DNA of 64,000 nucleotides, taken from Carettochelys insculpta (lineage: Eukaryota > Chordata > Testudines > Carettochelyidae). Shown one piece after another: positions 22,826-53,712 of the stretch. How positions within the stretch are numbered: position 1 is the stretch's first letter; each line of letters begins with the position of its first letter. A program made the position numbers and the translations under genes. Below the pieces are notes generated by a model. The model was not told the origin of the DNA, did not search any database, and was given only the letters and a program-made list of their open reading frames with translations. The stretch covers positions 21,116,001 through 21,180,000 of the forward strand of contig NC_134152.1 in the NCBI RefSeq assembly GCF_033958435.1, in the 5' to 3' direction.

Positions 22826-22905
22826 GTAATGTGCTAGAAAATATTGACCTCCTGTGGTCCAGCAAATTCTCTTGTCCAGCACCAGTCCAGTTCTGAGGAT
22901 GCTGG
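22826..22905 (-). repeat. Fragment of the 31245-31560 repeat family
   Basis: The stretch TATTGACCTCCTGTGGTCCA with AGCAAATTCTCTTGTCCAGCACC is the complement of the GCACCCTCAGGACC...GAATTTGCTGGATGACAGG segment at 31260-31330. This makes it a short piece of the same dispersed element in the opposite orientation. Confidence 0.55.
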
Positions 22906-23569
22906 AAGAGAAGTTCAACCTGTATTTGGAACATTACTGCTACTTCAAGCCACGGATGGCAGCAGCACCTAAGCACATCTAGCTCTAGCAGCTAAGGTAG
23001 TATAGTCCAAGTGATTCACATTCCTGCTTCAAAGAACTTACATTTACCATGAACTACAGTTGTCATTGCACACACTAGTTCTTGCAAGCTGGGCCCTTCA
23101 GAGCAAATCATACAGATTTATGCCGGTGAACAGTCCGATAACTTTGGGACCACTCACTTGTGCAGTGTTAAGCATAGGCACGTATGTTTGTAGGACTAGG
23201 CTCTTAAGCCATGTCTTCACTAGGAGAAGAATTAGTTGCAAATCAGTAAATTTTAAACTATTCAAAACATGACCATCAGGCCCAATTCTTCTCTCAGGTA
23301 ATAAAAAACTAGATAAATATAATTCTTGCTAGCCCACAAGGAAAACAGATCCCATTAACTCATCTGATATATTTTATGGATGAGATTACAAAATGTTTGC
23401 TAAAAGTAATAGTGTTAATGTAATAAGAGTTAAGTTTCACTACAGAGTGTATCTTGGTATCACCCAGCATTGTGATTTGCTGTGGCCAAACGGCTAGTGC
23501 AATCCTTGGAATCCCAGAGAATCTCAAAGAGGACAAGACGGGTTATTTTACTTTTGTCATTAGCAGTGG
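22906..23569. other. No recognisable feature
   Basis: Intergenic sequence with nothing supportable. Confidence 0.4.
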
Positions 23570-23690
23570 TACAACCACTGCTGGAAAACTGCATCCAACT
23601 CTAGTGTCCAAATGGGAGAGGGTTCAAAGAAGAGCTACAAGCATGATTTAGAAAGATTGGAAAACATGCCTTCAAGAGCTTTTGTAGATA
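23570..23690 (+). mobile_element. Short CR1 LINE fragment
   Basis: The translation VSKWERVQRRATSMI followed, after a stop, by LENMP matches the segment near the C-terminus of the CR1 reverse transcriptase, which reads VEKLQNVQRRATRMM...LENMS in the copy at 48890-49850. It is a small, stop-interrupted remnant. Confidence 0.65.
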
Positions 23691-24272
23691 GACCCCTGGA
23701 TGCTGTAGAAAGCAGGGCGGACACCACTGTGAGACTCAGATTAAGGTGTACGTATGTATGTATGGGAGCAGCCAGCTCCATGATCCCAGAAGGGGGTGTA
23801 TCCTCAGGCAGAAGGGGGTGGGAGCAGCCAGCCCTTAGCCCCGCCCAGACTGCAGCATTCATCATCCAGCCCTCAGAGCCACCTGGCATGCCTAGCGTGA
23901 CACTCCAGCAGTAACTGAAAGGGGTCTGGGGCTCTGGCCTCTGCTGCTACCTCAGTAGTGGTGGCCAGGAGCTCTGGGCACTTTGACTCACCAGGTCCTG
24001 GGGCAATTGCCCCCCTCCCCCACCAACAGGACTGGCTGTAGACAGCCTCACCCTCCCTTTAGTATTCCTAGTGCTGTGTGTACAGGCTAACGGGCTCACA
24101 ACAGAGCACTAATAAAACATTTAATTTGTGCACTGGGGAGAAGAATTTTTATACAATATAAGCCAAATTCTGCCCTTGCTTCAGCACTGTGCAGACACAC
24201 TGAAGTCCATGGAGTGACATGGGCTAGAGATCAGCCCAGAATGTCCCCCTATATTTAAAGATTTACTACTTT
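23691..24272. other. Intergenic; GGCAATTGCCCCCC-type repeat near 23930-24030
   Basis: About 23930-24030 carries GGGGCAATTGCCCCC and neighbouring GGGCACTTTGA sequence also seen near 28770-28900. The rest shows no feature. Confidence 0.4.
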
Positions 24273-24276
24273 AGAT

Positions 24277-25261
24277 GGGGTAATGGGGTGGCACTCACAC
24301 CTCACAAGCACCCAACTGTCCAAGTGCCTGTGCCAGCACTTTCTCTGTGGTTTACAATGGAGAATTCAGCAACTCAGCTTGCCAGCCAAGTCAATACTGT
24401 ATGTCAAATAAAAACCAAAGCACTTCTGGGTCAAAAGCCCAATGTGGGATCTCTCTCAGCACCCTTTGTAAGGTCCCTTCATCTGAAGTCTTAGCCCTAA
24501 TCTCAGTCCTCAATCTGCACAGCAGGACCAATCCCGGTACCCTGGTTTGGACAGTCTCTCAGCCCCTTCTGGTTTCTCTCAGATTGTCCCTTCTCTTCAA
24601 GCAGTCTTGGCCCTGCTGTTGGGCCACATCCCCCAGGACTCCCACCCCAAAGACTGTTTGCATCTCTGGGCCTTTCTGGCCTCAGCTCTCCTGCCAGGCC
24701 ATTAAATATTTCAATTCCTCTTCTGAGACTGTGTCAGAGTCCAGGCCACTTTGCCAGTGACTGGTAGGAGGACTTACACCCACACTCTTCTCCATGTCCC
24801 AGCCCAGGGGCCCTTACAATAGCAGCCCTCCATTAATTAAGCCCTTTAATTAAGCAATATTGCTACAATGATTCCCTGGGCCACTTCCCTCACCAGTCCC
24901 AGGACATTCTTCACCCTTACCTCAGGGCCTTGTCTGGTTCAGTCCCAGTTACCAATCCAGAATATTTTCTCATTGCTGTCAGTCTCTGCCAGCCCTATGC
25001 TGTCTGGGGTCCTGTAGGCCCCCACCCCAGGCATGCAAGTAATCCATACTCCTGCAGCTCATATGAGGAACTGAACTCTGCTCTGCATTGCAACTCCTTT
25101 TATATGGGCCTGCTGGGCCCAGATTGGCTGTTCCCTGCAGACCCTCTGATTGGCTGAATTCCACACCACAGCTCGGAGGACTCTCTCTACTGCTCTTTTC
25201 TGGGCCAGAGTGTGGCAGGTCCTCGAGCAGGGAGGCCTCAGGGCTTAGTACAACCTGTCAC
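24277..25261 (-). mobile_element. Probable solo LTR, minus orientation
   Basis: The roughly 1-kb segment is flanked by AGAT (24273-24276 and 25262-25265), a candidate 4-bp target duplication. On the minus strand it begins near TGTGACAGGTTG. About 110-160 nt in, it shows two CCAAT boxes and a TATA box with proper spacing, as in an LTR U3 region. No retroviral coding frames are present. Exact ends and superfamily (ERV or Gypsy) are uncertain. Confidence 0.6.
25099..25153 (-). promoter_or_regulatory. LTR-type promoter: two CCAAT boxes and a TATA box
   Basis: On the minus strand, CAGCCAATCAG (CCAAT at 25149-25153) and CAGCCAATCTG (CCAAT at 25123-25127) precede CATATAAAAGG (25099-25105) by about 20-50 nt. 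This order and spacing are typical of Pol II core promoters in LTRs. Activity is inferred, not shown. Confidence 0.5.
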
Positions 25262-25426
25262 AGATTGCTACTGTTTCTAGGGAGCAAGTGTAATAAAGAT
25301 AAGTTATCTGTGCCTTAGTTATAATTCCAACTGAAATGTGTACGGTGCATGGATCCCCTGCTTATATGAAACCCAATTTCCTGAAAGACATGGCTTTGCT
25401 AAAGATCTTAGGGAAAAAACAATTAC

Positions 25427-25717
25427 TCACCCCCTGTAACTGTTGTTCTTCCAGATGTGTTGCTCATATCTGTCTAAGTTAGGTACATGCACGCATGCAT
25501 GGTTGTTGGAAAGTTTTACCGTAGCTGCTACCCGTCAGGTCAGCAGCAGAGCCCCCTGAAGTGGCACTGGTGTGGAGTCCTCTATGTGACCCTGTCGACT
25601 CGAGTGCCCCTCAGTTCCTTCTTGCTGGTTACTCTGACAGTGGGGAGGGAGTGTGAGTTTCGAATAGATATATGAGAAACACATCTCAAAGAACAACCAT
25701 TACAATGGTGAGTAAAC
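25427..25717. repeat. Dispersed repeat with inverted ends (ACTCACC...GTTGTTCTTC)
   Basis: The left part reads TTACTCACCCCCTGTAACTG TTGTTCTTCCAGATGTGTT. The right part holds the complement, AACACATCTCAAAGAACAAC...GGTGAGTAAACC. Immediately to the right, TTCTTCTTCGAGTGCTTGCT repeats part of the same theme, so the element may extend to about 26140. I know the sequence type as common in turtle genomes but cannot name the family. Confidence 0.5.
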
Positions 25718-26689
25718 CATTTTTTCTTCTTCGAGTGCTTGCTCGTATCTGTTTAGGTTAGGTAATTCCCAAGCCAAACCCAGGTGGAGGGGTCAGAGTC
25801 AACATGTGGCTGACTCAAGGACACAGGCCCTGAAGGCTGTGTCCCATCTAGACTGCTGAACAGTAGCGGGAGCACCAGCAAGTACTCAGCCACAGTTCCA
25901 GCAGCCCACACAGCGGTAAGAAAGACCTGAGGGGCAGTTGGGTCGATACGATCATAGAGAGGGCTCCACAAAGGCGCCACTCCAGGAGGCTCCACAGACA
26001 ACCCAACCAGTCGCAGCTAAGGTAAAACGTTCCACTAGGCATGCCTGAGGTGTAGCCACACCTAACTCGAATACATAGGTGAGTAAGCACTGGACGAAGA
26101 ACATGGACTTTCTCAACATAAGGGATTAGCAAGCTAAGTGCGTCCAGAGTGCAGCAGCCAAAAAAAAATCAAAGGGTAAAATTAACTAAGGAGCTCAAGA
26201 GCACCTGAAATTTAGATCTAACAAATTACACTTCCTACATGGAAAAATGTTTCTGGGAAGTTATGGCTACCCCATTGCCTTGCGTTAAGGTGAGCATCTG
26301 TCAGCTTTCTAAGAGGCATTAAAAGGCTGCCTTGTTTCCATGGATACAAGCAGAAAAAAATAGCTGGGAGAAAGTTAACGTCAGTGGCTTGACACGCAAC
26401 CATTTTTCTGACCATCAGGATTTGCTTCCTAGTAGTTTGCAAACAGCTGCTGCACTGAAGCCAGAAATACCAGAGTCCACTACTTGTTATTGGCTATTTC
26501 AATTTTAACAGACAGATCTGATTTGGTTGCGCTTACCCTAAACTAACACACCACCTCACCATTTTGACCTTCAGTAAGACACCTGGGCTATGAAGGATCA
26601 TTTGCTTTACAAATATCAGTTAATGAAGTACTCAGCATCCCATGCGGTAGCATACCCATTTTGCAGATTAGTACCCTGGAGCACAAAAT
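25718..26689. other. Intergenic, possibly an extension of the preceding repeat
   Basis: About 25718-26140 resembles interspersed repeat sequence adjoining the previous element. Beyond that I see nothing recognisable. Confidence 0.4.
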
Positions 26690-26906
26690 TTTTTTGCCCA
26701 AGAACTGTAAGGCCAAATTGCACCAAAGTTCAAAATAAGCATCTATTTTGACATTTCCACTGCCCTTCTCCTGATGAGAGGTAGTGAAAACGGAATACCA
26801 CACTTGAAATAGTGCTGCTATTTTGAGTGTGGTGTTTAGCCACAGGATTGCTATTTTGGGATACAAGTGTATCCCGAACTAGCAACCTCAGTGTAGCCAT
26901 AGCCTA
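26690..26906. mobile_element. MITE fragment related to 20366-20637
   Basis: TTGCTATTTTGGGATACAA and the end GTGTAGCCATAGCCT match, in the opposite orientation, the element at 20366-20637. The other end is diverged. Confidence 0.5.
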
Positions 26907-28329
26907 AGTGACATGGTAGCAGCAGTGAAAATATAAACCACATCTCCTAACTCCCATTGCCCCATTCTAACGTCTTTCCTCAAGGAAAAGGGAAACATCT
27001 CTATGAGGAAAATTAGATGATCATGACAGCTATTGACAAATTCACATAGGAACCGAAGTGCAATGCACTGGATCTTGTGCTGAGAATAGATTGAATATTA
27101 TGGGGCTTGGAGCTTCCCTCACTGACTCTCTTTATCCTGCTCCAGTAGTTATTTTCCTGGCCTTATGTTGGTGTGGAGAGATAGTCACTCTAATCCATAT
27201 CTCAATTTTGCTGTATAAAGCCTCCACTCAGTCCAGTACAATGCATATGTAAGTTCTGTAACTTTCACTCATAGCCAGTTTTAAGTCCTGTAGCTTTCTG
27301 TAAGCTTTATAACAGTGGCTTTGTTTTCTAGATGTAGCTTTTTTCTCTATGGTTGTGTTTTGTTTCAGGAGTTTTGTTTTGTGACAGCTGCTGGGTCTAT
27401 ATTAAGTACTATGAGTTATTATGAAATTGTTTCTAGATACCATAAGTCTTGTAAGAAATCCTTCTAAGAATGCTTTTGTAAAACAAATGTCTTTCTTTCT
27501 GAAGTGAGCTTTTGTGTGAGTGAGGAAAGCGTGAATGTGGGTGTGCGTGTAATGGAATCAGTACCTGAAGCCAACCTATTTGGACAACCAACTACCAGCA
27601 GCACCTGGATGGCCAGAGAAAAATAGGAGCTGAGCCCTGGAAAAGAACCCACCTGAGAAAGAGAAAGAGGTCCCAGCAAGAGAAGATCAAAGCCCCAGCT
27701 GCTGTTGGCTGATGATTCATGGTCATACACAGTCCTGGGACAGTGGTGATAACTCATGGCCATCCAGAAGCCTGGGGTGGAAGGACAGGACAATTGCTAC
27801 TGGATTGAAACAGATTAAAAGATGAGTGCGGAGGTATAGGCTCCCTCTCTCTCTTTTTTCCTGCTTTCTTCCTGCCATCACCTCTCTGCAGGATTGAAGG
27901 TGTCAGTTTTGGGGGTGGGGGTGTCAGCTTTTTGCTTTGTTTTCACCTACTATTTTCGTGGGGGTGGGAGTGGAAAATTCCTGACCCACTCTGTACTCCT
28001 CAGCATGAGGGATGGAATTACAGTCCAGCCTTTGGTCATGAAGCTCGTCCTCAGCATAATGTAATGACTCATGTTCCCTTCCACAAGGTATTGACCATTA
28101 GTATATCTGGCTGGTTTTGTAATTTATCCCCCAGGGAGAATGATTTGTTTCTTTTAATCGGTCCATCTACTGAAATGAGCATTAAAAAGAAATATGTTCT
28201 AAAGCCCTGGAGGCTACAAAGCTGCACAGAACGGCACTAGACACCTGAACCTGCTGAAAGAAAAGGTGAATCACCCTTCTCTCTTCACTGGTTTCTATCA
28301 GCATGTATCTTTCAGGCGTCCTCCCTCAC
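26907..28329. other. No recognisable feature
   Basis: Intergenic sequence with T-rich tracts near 27300-27380 and no supportable gene or repeat. Confidence 0.4.
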
Positions 28330-28445
28330 CACACCCTGTTATCCTAATCTTACAAAGACAAGGGAGACTTAAGTGACTTGCCTAGGGTGACACCAGATAC
28401 TTGTGGGAGAACAGGAAGAGGATCCAGAGCCTCCTTGGTCCCAAG
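28330..28445 (-). repeat. MIR-like SINE fragment, reverse
   Basis: GAGACTTAAGTGACTTGCCTAGGGTGACAC is the complement of the MIR core/tail segment containing AAGTCACTTAA. It is short and diverged. Confidence 0.45.
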
Positions 28446-28759
28446 CAATCAGACCAAACCCCGTTCCACTTCTACTGCCGGCAGCTTTCTTTTACTAACG
28501 ACGCACCTCAGCAGAATGATTCCCTTTGACTGGACGGAGGAAAGAGGGAAACTGAGATTCTATATGACCCTTCTGCAGTGGGCGAAGTGCTCACATCCTT
28601 AAGCTGCTTAGAGTAGAAAAGTTGCTTTTGTGGAAGTTGGATGGAGGCCAGAGCGCTCCATGCCTTGCAGGAACCTGGTGGTTGCTGTACAATCCTGTGC
28701 AAGGGGGGCTACTGAAGTCTTAGTTGATGAAGACAATCACTGATGCTCATTCAATTCTA
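28446..28759. other. No recognisable feature
   Basis: Intergenic sequence without a supportable feature. Confidence 0.4.
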
Positions 28760-29130
28760 ACAGGCCCTCCTATGTGGAGGGGAAGGGGGCAGTTGCCCCC
28801 AGGCCCGGCATTTCAAAGGGGCCCAGAGCTGCAGCCACGGCCACTGCCAAAATAGCAGCAATGGTGGCTGGAGCCCTGTGGGCACTTTGAATTGCCCCAG
28901 CAGCACAGTCCTGGCTGCATGCATCTTGCAGGGGGGTGGAGGATGTGGCCCAGCACCACAGTCGTAGTGGTGCTAAGGACCAAATGCCATAGGACCCATG
29001 CCTGCTGCCATTTGTCCCCCTTTTTTGGATGCAGAGCCGGGCCCCGCCTCCCACCTTGCTCCAGGGCCCATTGCGGCTGTAAGCAGTGCTGAGTTCTAGA
29101 CAAATCATGACTAATGGGGCTGTAAGCAGT
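28760..29130. repeat. GC-rich dispersed repeat (CAGTTGCCCCCAGGCCC type)
   Basis: GGCAGTTGCCCCCAGGCCCG with the following ATTTCAAAGGGGCCCAGAG has partial counterparts near 8300-8370 (opposite orientation) and 23930-24030. It is non-coding, and the family is not identified. Confidence 0.45.
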
Positions 29131-29394
29131 GGATACATGGAAGGAGATGGGAAGAACTTTCACTTATCTGTTTCAAAGATAGTATGACCTCAAATTTTTG
29201 CATACCGTTGACACATTTGCAAAAGGTAAAAAACAAGGGGTGTCCCAGAAAAATGAGGCTGCCCAGAAGAAATCTGCTACTGAGGTGATTCCTTCTTTGG
29301 ATAAAGATATAATTGGCTTTCTGATGGTATTGGCTCCAGCTAACACACCTGTCACCCCCACCTCAGCTGTCCACTGACACTACTTAATACATCT
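29131..29394. other. No recognisable feature
   Basis: Intergenic sequence with no supportable feature. Confidence 0.4.
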
Positions 29395-29510
29395 TTAATA
29401 ACAAGTAGTCCTGTAGCACCTTAAAGATGAACAAATGTCATGAGCTATCATGGGTAAGACCCACCTAAGATTATTCTTTAAGGCGCTACAGGACTGCTTG
29501 TCACTTGTGA
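29395..29510. repeat. SINE-like TAGTCCTGTAGCACCTTAAAG element with inverted ends
   Basis: ACAAGTAGTCCTGTAGCACC TTAAAGA at the left is matched by the complement TTTAAGGCGCTACAGGACTG CTTGT at the right. The middle reads GAGCTATCATGGGTAAGACC. The same sequence occurs at 30800-30895 and, reversed, at 545-655. Confidence 0.6.
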
Positions 29511-29985
29511 AGCTCCAGAATAGCATGTCTAGCCCTCTGTGACTAGTACATCATTGTAATGATTGCCCACTGACTTTTAAATTTAACAGGCATTCACAGT
29601 AAGGTGCCAAATGACACCAGTACAAGACATGAAAGTTCAGAGGCATGATAGCAGCTGAATATTTTATAGGCAATGGTTTTTTTTTTCATCTGATGTTAAG
29701 AATCACAGAAAGTGGGGAAACGGCTATGCAAAAAGCCCAGTCAGACGAGAGGCTACCTTCTGTGAATAAAGCAGGCTTTGTGTGAGACAAGCAGCAAAAG
29801 AAGAAAACCCTTTGACTGTGTGGGGCAGACAACCATCTCAAGCGAGACCTTGCAATGCCAGCTGGACCAGTTCTAGAACGTTCCCACAAGGCTCTCTGTG
29901 TCTCTCTATTGCATGTGCTCACGCTCCCACACACATATACATATAAAATAACCTGAAAACTACTTAAAGGCATAAATAATAGATG
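29511..29985. other. No recognisable feature
   Basis: Intergenic sequence without a supportable feature. Confidence 0.4.
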
Positions 29986-30235
29986 TAGGGGACTAGAAGG
30001 GCCCTTGAATGGTCAGCTAGTCCAGTCCCCTGCACCAGAGGAAGACTAATGCTGTGGTTAAGGCATAACTCTGCAGGCCTGGGTTCAATTCCTTGCTCTG
30101 CCTCAGCCTTCCCATGTGACCTCGGATGTGTCAATGCCTCTTCATGCAGCAGTTTCCCTTCTGTAAGAGGAGGCATCTTCTCTGTCATATCCATGCACAT
30201 TGGAAGCTCTTTGAGGTGGGGAGTATAGCATAGCA
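29986..30235 (+). repeat. CR1-tail remnant followed by a tRNA-derived (MIR-like) SINE
   Basis: 29986-30045 contains TGGTCAGCTAGTCCAGTCCC, a CR1-type 3' tail read in reverse. The sequence that follows has TGTGGTTAAGGCATAACTC (A-box-like) and CTGGGTTCAATTCCTTGC (B-box-like), then a MIR-like body (CATGTGACCTCGG). It is not a functional tRNA gene, since it has no complete cloverleaf. Confidence 0.5.
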
Positions 30236-30799
30236 ATGGGCAAAATATGGGCCTGAGCTTTGGGCCTCAAGATGCTACAGTGGTAAAAATAATAAAAGTA
30301 GAATCCGTGCGATTGCACTTCTTCTCCTGTAATGAACCCAGTCGGAGAGGAACGGCAGGGTCATGAAGAATATCCTGTGTAAACTGTGCACTTGTGCAAC
30401 CGCTTGAGAGCAATTCAAATGCCACCCAGCTGCTGTGCAAAGTGCCCACACCTAGGTTTTTCTTTCTACTGACGGTGTATATCTGCCTGTGCTTTGATGC
30501 GCATAGAAGAAATTATTCCACGCATGAATGGAAACGATCCCAAGAGTGATGGGAAAGATTAGAGAGAACATTGGTCGAGAACCTCTAAAAAAACTGCCCC
30601 CCCAAAGGATCAATCTGTCGCTTCTCAGTAGGGACATCTGAGGGGAGAAATGTTCCTCTTGTGAGCGCAGATTTGAGAACACAGGATGACAATCATTGAG
30701 GTGAACTGTCATCTGAGGATGAAAAGGTGCACAAAATCCCAAGGCCATTGTTTGGACTGACCCAGCAGCTACTTAGCAGATCCCTGTCTTTCTTTGTAA
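30236..30799. other. No recognisable feature
   Basis: Intergenic sequence without a supportable feature. Confidence 0.4.
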
Positions 30800-30895
30800 A
30801 GAACAAGCAGTCCTGTAGCACCTTAAAGACTAACAAATTGATGTATTAGGTTATGAGCTTTCATGGGTAAGACCCACTTCATCAGTGCTGGAGCA
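30800..30895 (+). repeat. SINE fragment (TAGCACCTTAAAG family)
   Basis: AGCAGTCCTGTAGCACCTTA, ATTAGGTTATGAGCTTTCAT and ACCCACTTCATCAGTGCTGG follow the same order as in the other copies in this window. Confidence 0.65.
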
Positions 30896-31244
30896 GATAA
30901 TAAGAATCCAGGGTTTATATAGCACCACTGACTTTACTGGAACTATGCCAATTTGTACCAGCTGAGATCTGGCCCTGAATTTATACACCTGTTTTAACTC
31001 TCCTCCATTCTAACAGCACTCCTATCCCCCAGAAAAAAGATGTGGAGGCAGAGGGTATGATTTCCATCACTCCTTCATTATCCACATCCAAACGTGTGAA
31101 CAAATTATAAATAAGTTACCCAGCTGCACATGGTTTTAATCAAGTTTATTCTGCAAGTTTTTATTGGTAATTTTAAATTACCCTCTCAATTAAAAAAGTT
31201 AAATATTTCCCATTGCATCTATTTTTGCAATCCAGAATAAAATA
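30896..31244. other. No recognisable feature
   Basis: Intergenic AT-rich sequence with nothing supportable. Confidence 0.4.
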
Positions 31245-31560
31245 ACACAGGTTGAATGTTGCTAGTCTGGCACCCTCAGGACCTGACTGATGCCACATCA
31301 AGAATTTGCTGGATGACAGGAGGTCAACGTTGTCCAGCAGCATTGCAAACACTTCCACTGTTTACTGGGCTCTTAGAAGACATTTGGGGTAAATTACAGC
31401 TAAAGAACAGCACAAAACAGTAAGAGCAAGAACTAGTGGTTGTAAACAAACTTTCTGTGACAGCAGGAAACCTGGCCACACCCATGATACGTGGACATAC
31501 GTGTAATTCAAACCATGCTGGATCGCAGATGTTGTCAGATCAGGAGTGTTAGACTAGAAA
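31245..31560 (+). mobile_element. Dispersed DNA-element-like repeat (GGCACCCTCAGGACC type)
   Basis: TTGCTAGTCTGGCACCCTCA and TGCTGGATGACAGGAGGTCA resemble a repeat known to me from turtle sequence. A short reverse piece occurs at 22826-22905. The right half (GCTGGATCGCAGATGTTGTC, then GTGTTAGACTAG) appears to carry the other end. I suspect a mariner/Tigger-like non-autonomous element, but this is not proven. Confidence 0.45.
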
Positions 31561-32963
31561 GTTTTAACTTGTTATAATAACTAATAATTGCCTTGCTTTT
31601 TAAGTAAAACAGCAATGATGAGGTACAGAAATGTCTTTTGTACATATAGAGGCACTTTGGTTATTCTGCCACCTGACAAATGTGTGCCCTTTTGTTGCAA
31701 AAGAGAGTGAAACAAAAAAATAAATACCACTGTAATCGTGAAGGAATGGTGTTAAAGCAAAAATTTGTTCCAGTATAAAAAGTTAATGCTTTGTATGCTG
31801 TGTGAAAGCTTATCTACCCCCTCTCATCCCTCAAGATTTCTTCAATAGTCAATTGCCAAGGTGACTATAAAATCTGGTTTGGTTTGCACCAGTGAAAAAC
31901 ATCTGTATAAACTACTGCAGTTGTGTATTTCAGTAGCCTAAGACAGAAGAAGGAACCTCAGCAAGTTGTTTACAATGTATCCTAGCTGTGAAAAAGCAAC
32001 TTGAGCAGCACTTGGTATTTTGCATGATTTAGCAGAAAATGCTAATTCCCCCAGGCAAAGTCATTTAGTACAGTCACCTATTGCTTTATGATTACAGTCT
32101 GAGTGTTTGCTGTAAAATAATTGTTAGTCTGCAAAGAAAAACTCACAGTGTCTTGTTTTGTGTCAGGTTGTTATATTTAAAATCTAAACATGGGTTCAAA
32201 TCTAGAGTTCCTTATTTAGCTTTATAGTCAGTCAGATGCAGTAAAGAATTAATATGACCTGAGCATGGACTTCAATATTTGTCCTAAGCTGCTTTTTTTG
32301 TACAGCAACCATTTAGATTTGTTAGAGTCTTATTATGAGCTCACACTGGTAGAATTTATGCAGAGTAATTTAATAAAAATCATGCATTATTAAAAAGATC
32401 TGGCTGAGGCTGTTAGTTTGACTTCATTCTGACATGAAAGATCAGAAACAATGCAGAATATGTCTTCTGTAGTAATGAACTTTAGTTTCTCTCTGCAGAA
32501 GGGATACTGTCCTGCTCCTTGGTGTATTAGAGAGATTTCTAAATCCTAGGACTAGTTGGACAGTTGTTTGTCAAACAAAATTCCCACCGCAGGCAGCAGG
32601 ACTCATTTTTTGGGAATGAGGACCATAGAATGAGACTTTCTCACTGTATTGAATCTTTTTTCCTATTGAATTATACATACAGGTTAAGAAATTCTTCAGT
32701 CACACAGGGGTCTGGATGGCAACATTGACATTATTCCTAGACCATGGAAATGAACTGTCTTGACTGTTCTCCAAGGCTCTTTGGTCAGCCATGGCTTGCA
32801 CAAAAGCAGGAGTGAGGTAAATTATTTCCTAGGTGGAATAGCTGGTTACTCGTTATCTGAGCCACAAAAATCATCTCTGATATAAAATATGCCTTTGGTG
32901 AGACTGACTTTATTCCTGTCCTGTAGTAGGTTGAATGCTGCTGTTTGTTCTTGTGGTAGTGAG
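31561..32963. other. Region downstream of CLEC19A
   Basis: AT-rich sequence follows the CLEC19A stop codon. The proximal part must include the CLEC19A 3' UTR. The rest shows no recognisable exon or repeat. Confidence 0.5.
32909..32914 (-). terminator. Candidate polyadenylation signal of CLEC19A
   Basis: TTTATT on the plus strand gives AATAAA on the minus strand about 50 nt after the CLEC19A stop. It would produce a very short 3' UTR. Other AATAAA copies further downstream are possible alternatives. Confidence 0.35.

Positions 32964-53712
<20,749 letters not shown>

Noticed and set aside
30045..30110. Possible tRNA gene (A- and B-box-like sequences)
   Set aside because: No complete cloverleaf or anticodon stem forms, and a SINE body follows, so it is a tRNA-derived SINE.
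1..32900. Search for TMC5 exons, expected next to CLEC19A from human gene order
   Set aside because: No open segment with TMC-family motifs was recognised. The first TMC5 exons may lie beyond the window or be too divergent to see by eye.
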